NCBI GenBank assembly: GCA_965602805.1
Contig: CBFCZK010000008.1
Location: 58,130 to 122,129 of the forward strand
Length of the DNA stretch: 64,000 nt
Source of the DNA: Thiomicrorhabdus sp965602805
GTDB lineage: Bacteria > Pseudomonadota > Gammaproteobacteria > Thiomicrospirales > Thiomicrospiraceae
Reading direction: 5' to 3'
Shown: in pieces, positions 62,413 to 64,000 of the stretch
Layout of the letters: every line of letters starts with the position of its first letter
Numbering within the stretch: the first letter of the stretch is position 1
Notes under the pieces: model-generated
What the model saw: the letters and a program-made list of their open reading frames with translations, nothing else
Told to the model about the DNA's origin: nothing
Databases searched by the model: none
Made by a program: the position numbers and the translations under genes

Positions 62413-63726
62413 ATGAGCAACATGCAAAATCCAAACAACCATCCAGCCCCCGAGCCTAGCTCCAGTGTAAATACCACAACAGGTCTCTCTCAGCGTATCA
62501 AACAATGGGGCAAAGAACTGGGTTTTGCCGATATTGGTATCACCGATACCGACCTTTCAAGCTACGAAGCCGACTATTTTAACTGGATAGGCGAAAACTT
62601 TCATGGCGAAATGGAGTATATGGCACGCCATGGCACGAAACGTACGCGCCCTAATGAATTAGAATCCGGCACCCAGAGCATTATCAGTGTCCGTTTGAAC
62701 TATTTAGATTTAAGCAGTCAATCCGCAATCGAGCAGCTCCACAATCCTGAACAGGCCTATATCTCGCGTTATGCGCTGGGTAAGGATTATCACAAATTAC
62801 TCCGAAAACGCCTGCAGCTGTTAGCCGAAAAAATAGCCGAAGAAGTCGATGATTTTCACCATCGAGCCTTTACCGACAGCGCCCCCGTTTTAGAGCGCCC
62901 TCTGGCGCAGAAAGCTGGACTAGGCTTCATTGGCAAAAACAGTTTGATTATCCACCCCCGCGCCGGCTCCTGGTTCTTTTTAGGCGAACTCTATACCAAT
63001 CTAAAACTACCGGCTGATGCGCCGTTTATAAAACAAGGCTGTGGCCCTTGTACGGCGTGTATTCAAGAGTGTCCGACTCAAGCCATTTTAGACAATGCCG
63101 TAATCGATGCCAGGCGTTGTATCTCTTACCTGACGATTGAATTCAAAGGCTCAATCCCTGAAGAGTTGCGCCCCCTGATGGGCAATCGAATCTACGGCTG
63201 CGATGATTGCCAATTGGTCTGCCCTTGGAATAAATTCACCGCAGACACGGAAGAAATCGCCTTTAGAGCCAATGACCGGTCAGGTAATCAGCTCGACAAC
63301 CAATCTCTTCTTACGCTTTGGCAATGGGATGAGTCAACCTTTCTTAAAAGGCTTGAAGGTTCACCTATCCGCAGAATCGGTTATGCACAATGGACACGTA
63401 ATTTGGCTGTCTCTTTAGGCAATATTGAATTCAATCAAAACTCTATTCATAGTGCAGAACTTTTCAAGCTGGTTATCGAAGCACTGCAGAGCAAATTAAA
63501 TCAGATTAATGAATTGGTGGATGAGCATATTCTGTGGGCGATAAAGCAACTGCAGAGTCGTATGGATGGTTTAGAGAATGACTTAGGAAACGAACTATCA
63601 AACAATACCGAGCAAATTGAACTGGCCAGGCCTGGTGACTTTGAATTTGAGCAGGCTGTTAACCCTCTAATTAAAGAGATTAAGCCGTTTATTGTTCGTA
63701 AATACTATCTACCGAAGCAAAAGTAG
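62413..63726 (+). CDS. queG: Epoxyqueuosine reductase
   Basis: QueG reduces epoxyqueuosine in tRNA to queuosine, using cobalamin and two [4Fe-4S] clusters. The protein is about 437 aa from the ATG at 62413 (TTG at 62392 is possible). It has GFADIGITD, the catalytic Asp in HRAFTDSAPVLERPLAQKAGLGFIGKNS, and two ferredoxin-type cysteine sets, CGPCTACIQECPT and CDDCQLVCPWN. The C-terminus carries an added helical region. A one-mismatch dispersed palindrome encodes Ala-Arg-Pro-Gly near the end. It sits divergent from tsaE, as in many gammaproteobacteria. Confidence 0.96.
   Translation: MSNMQNPNNHPAPEPSSSVNTTTGLSQRIKQWGKELGFADIGITDTDLSSYEADYFNWIGENFHGEMEYMARHGTKRTRPNELESGTQSIISVRLNYLDLSSQSAIEQLHNPEQAYISRYALGKDYHKLLRKRLQLLAEKIAEEVDDFHHRAFTDSAPVLERPLAQKAGLGFIGKNSLIIHPRAGSWFFLGELYTNLKLPADAPFIKQGCGPCTACIQECPTQAILDNAVIDARRCISYLTIEFKGSIPEELRPLMGNRIYGCDDCQLVCPWNKFTADTEEIAFRANDRSGNQLDNQSLLTLWQWDESTFLKRLEGSPIRRIGYAQWTRNLAVSLGNIEFNQNSIHSAELFKLVIEALQSKLNQINELVDEHILWAIKQLQSRMDGLENDLGNELSNNTEQIELARPGDFEFEQAVNPLIKEIKPFIVRKYYLPKQK
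63625..63636. repeat. Palindrome variant GCCAGGCCTGGT (inside queG)
   Basis: One mismatch from the consensus; read in the third frame as Ala-Arg-Pro-Gly in the C-terminal region of QueG. Confidence 0.7.
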
Positions 63727-63793
63727 CATTTAGCTTTAATTACGCCCTTCTAATGCGTATTTCTGAGTCTTTCAAGACGAGTTTCTCTAACCT

Positions 63794-63805
63794 ACTAGGC
63801 CTGGT
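63794..63805. repeat. Palindrome variant ACTAGGCCTGGT (downstream of queG)
   Basis: One mismatch from the consensus, 67 bp after the queG stop. Confidence 0.7.
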
Positions 63806-63961
63806 GGGTTTGATTTTATATTGTATTAAAATGACTTCTGATGACTATTGAGAAGCCTTTCTGAACGACTGTTTTCTACAGTTCTTTTCTTAAAGACTTC
63901 ACCTGACTATTTTGCTTGTCCAAAATAGTAAGCACAAAAAGACACCCTGTCCGATACACAA

Positions 63962-63999
63962 ACATAGGTAACACTTTATATCAGATACATAGGTAACAC
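63962..63999. repeat. 13-bp direct repeat at window edge, possible insertion-sequence end
   Basis: ACATAGGTAACAC occurs at 63962-63974 and 63987-63999, 25 bp apart. Read on the minus strand the unit is GTGTTACCTATGT, which resembles the subterminal repeats I recall from IS481-type elements. The element itself would lie beyond the window, so this is only suggestive. Confidence 0.45.
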
Positions 64000-64000
64000 A

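Noticed and set aside
3118..63805. The dispersed palindrome as an NtrC or FadR-type operator, or as DNA uptake sequence
   Set aside because: NtrC sites are TGCACCA-N5-TGGTGCA, which do not fit. Copies within coding regions of unrelated genes do not look like a regulon. Known uptake sequences are not palindromic.

Overview
The window looks like part of the chromosome of a free-living, sulfur-oxidising gammaproteobacterium of moderate GC (about 42% by eye). The stand-alone soxB, the secreted DsrE-like proteins, the scattered single-copy housekeeping operons and the overall protein sequences fit the Thiomicrospira / Hydrogenovibrio / Thiomicrorhabdus group (Piscirickettsiaceae). This placement is inferred from recall of protein families; no search was run. 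There is no prophage, CRISPR array, rRNA operon or obvious genomic island.

Layout. 0-10 kb: the 5' part of argG, psd-glnB, a methyltransferase-like orphan, the ntrB-ntrC nitrogen two-component pair with a DtxR/MntR-type metal regulator just upstream, a small membrane protein, a Rossmann-fold reductase, a YeeN-type YebC protein, yaeQ, a 54-aa DUF2986 gene and a yehS-like gene. 10.4-10.6 kb: two tandem tRNA-Lys(TTT) genes with their own promoter and terminator. 10.9-23.3 kb: a long leftward block DUF502-aspS-nadA-ruvC-ruvA-ruvB-tolQ-tolR-tolA-tolB-pal-cpoB-queC. 23.5-29.8 kb: CBS protein, peroxiredoxin, ispA, queD, an orphan prepilin peptidase, a DUF3579 gene and a DAHP synthase. 30-37.3 kb: the leftward glyA-nrdR-ribD-ribE-ribB(X)-ribH-nusB-thiL block, with a 159-bp MITE-like element between ribB(X) and ribH. 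37.5-41.2 kb: ettA, a PAS-GGDEF protein with a degenerate active site, and two secreted proteins. 41.6-49.7 kb: leftward soxB, purL, bamC and dapA. 49.8-51.8 kb: bcp and a PIN-PhoH gene. 51.8-58.3 kb: a LysR regulator, a potassium channel and the ygfB-pepP-ubiH-ubiI block. 58.4-59.9 kb: zapA, 6S RNA (ssrS) and the 5-formyl-THF cyclo-ligase gene. 60-63.7 kb: amiB/amiC-type amidase and tsaE divergent from queG. The last 50 bases carry a 13-bp direct repeat that may be the edge of an insertion sequence.

The strongest unexplained signal is a 12-bp perfect palindrome, ACCAGGCCTGGT. It occurs 11 times exactly and 6 more times with one mismatch (17 sites, about one per 3.8 kb). It lies both between genes and inside genes, in all three reading frames. 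By base composition well under 0.01 exact copies would be expected in a window this size. It behaves like a dispersed, selected or mobile DNA-level motif, not like a protein motif, an operator of one regulon, or a set of terminators, although one copy has been built into a 30-bp terminator-like palindrome. In several genes it appears as an inserted-looking Asp-Gln-Ala-Trp or Pro-Gly-Leu.

Most other genes are ordinary core metabolism and envelope functions. Queuosine genes (queC, queD, queG) are spread over three loci. The riboflavin block uses a RibB with an apparently dead GTP cyclohydrolase II domain, so a separate ribA should exist elsewhere in the genome.
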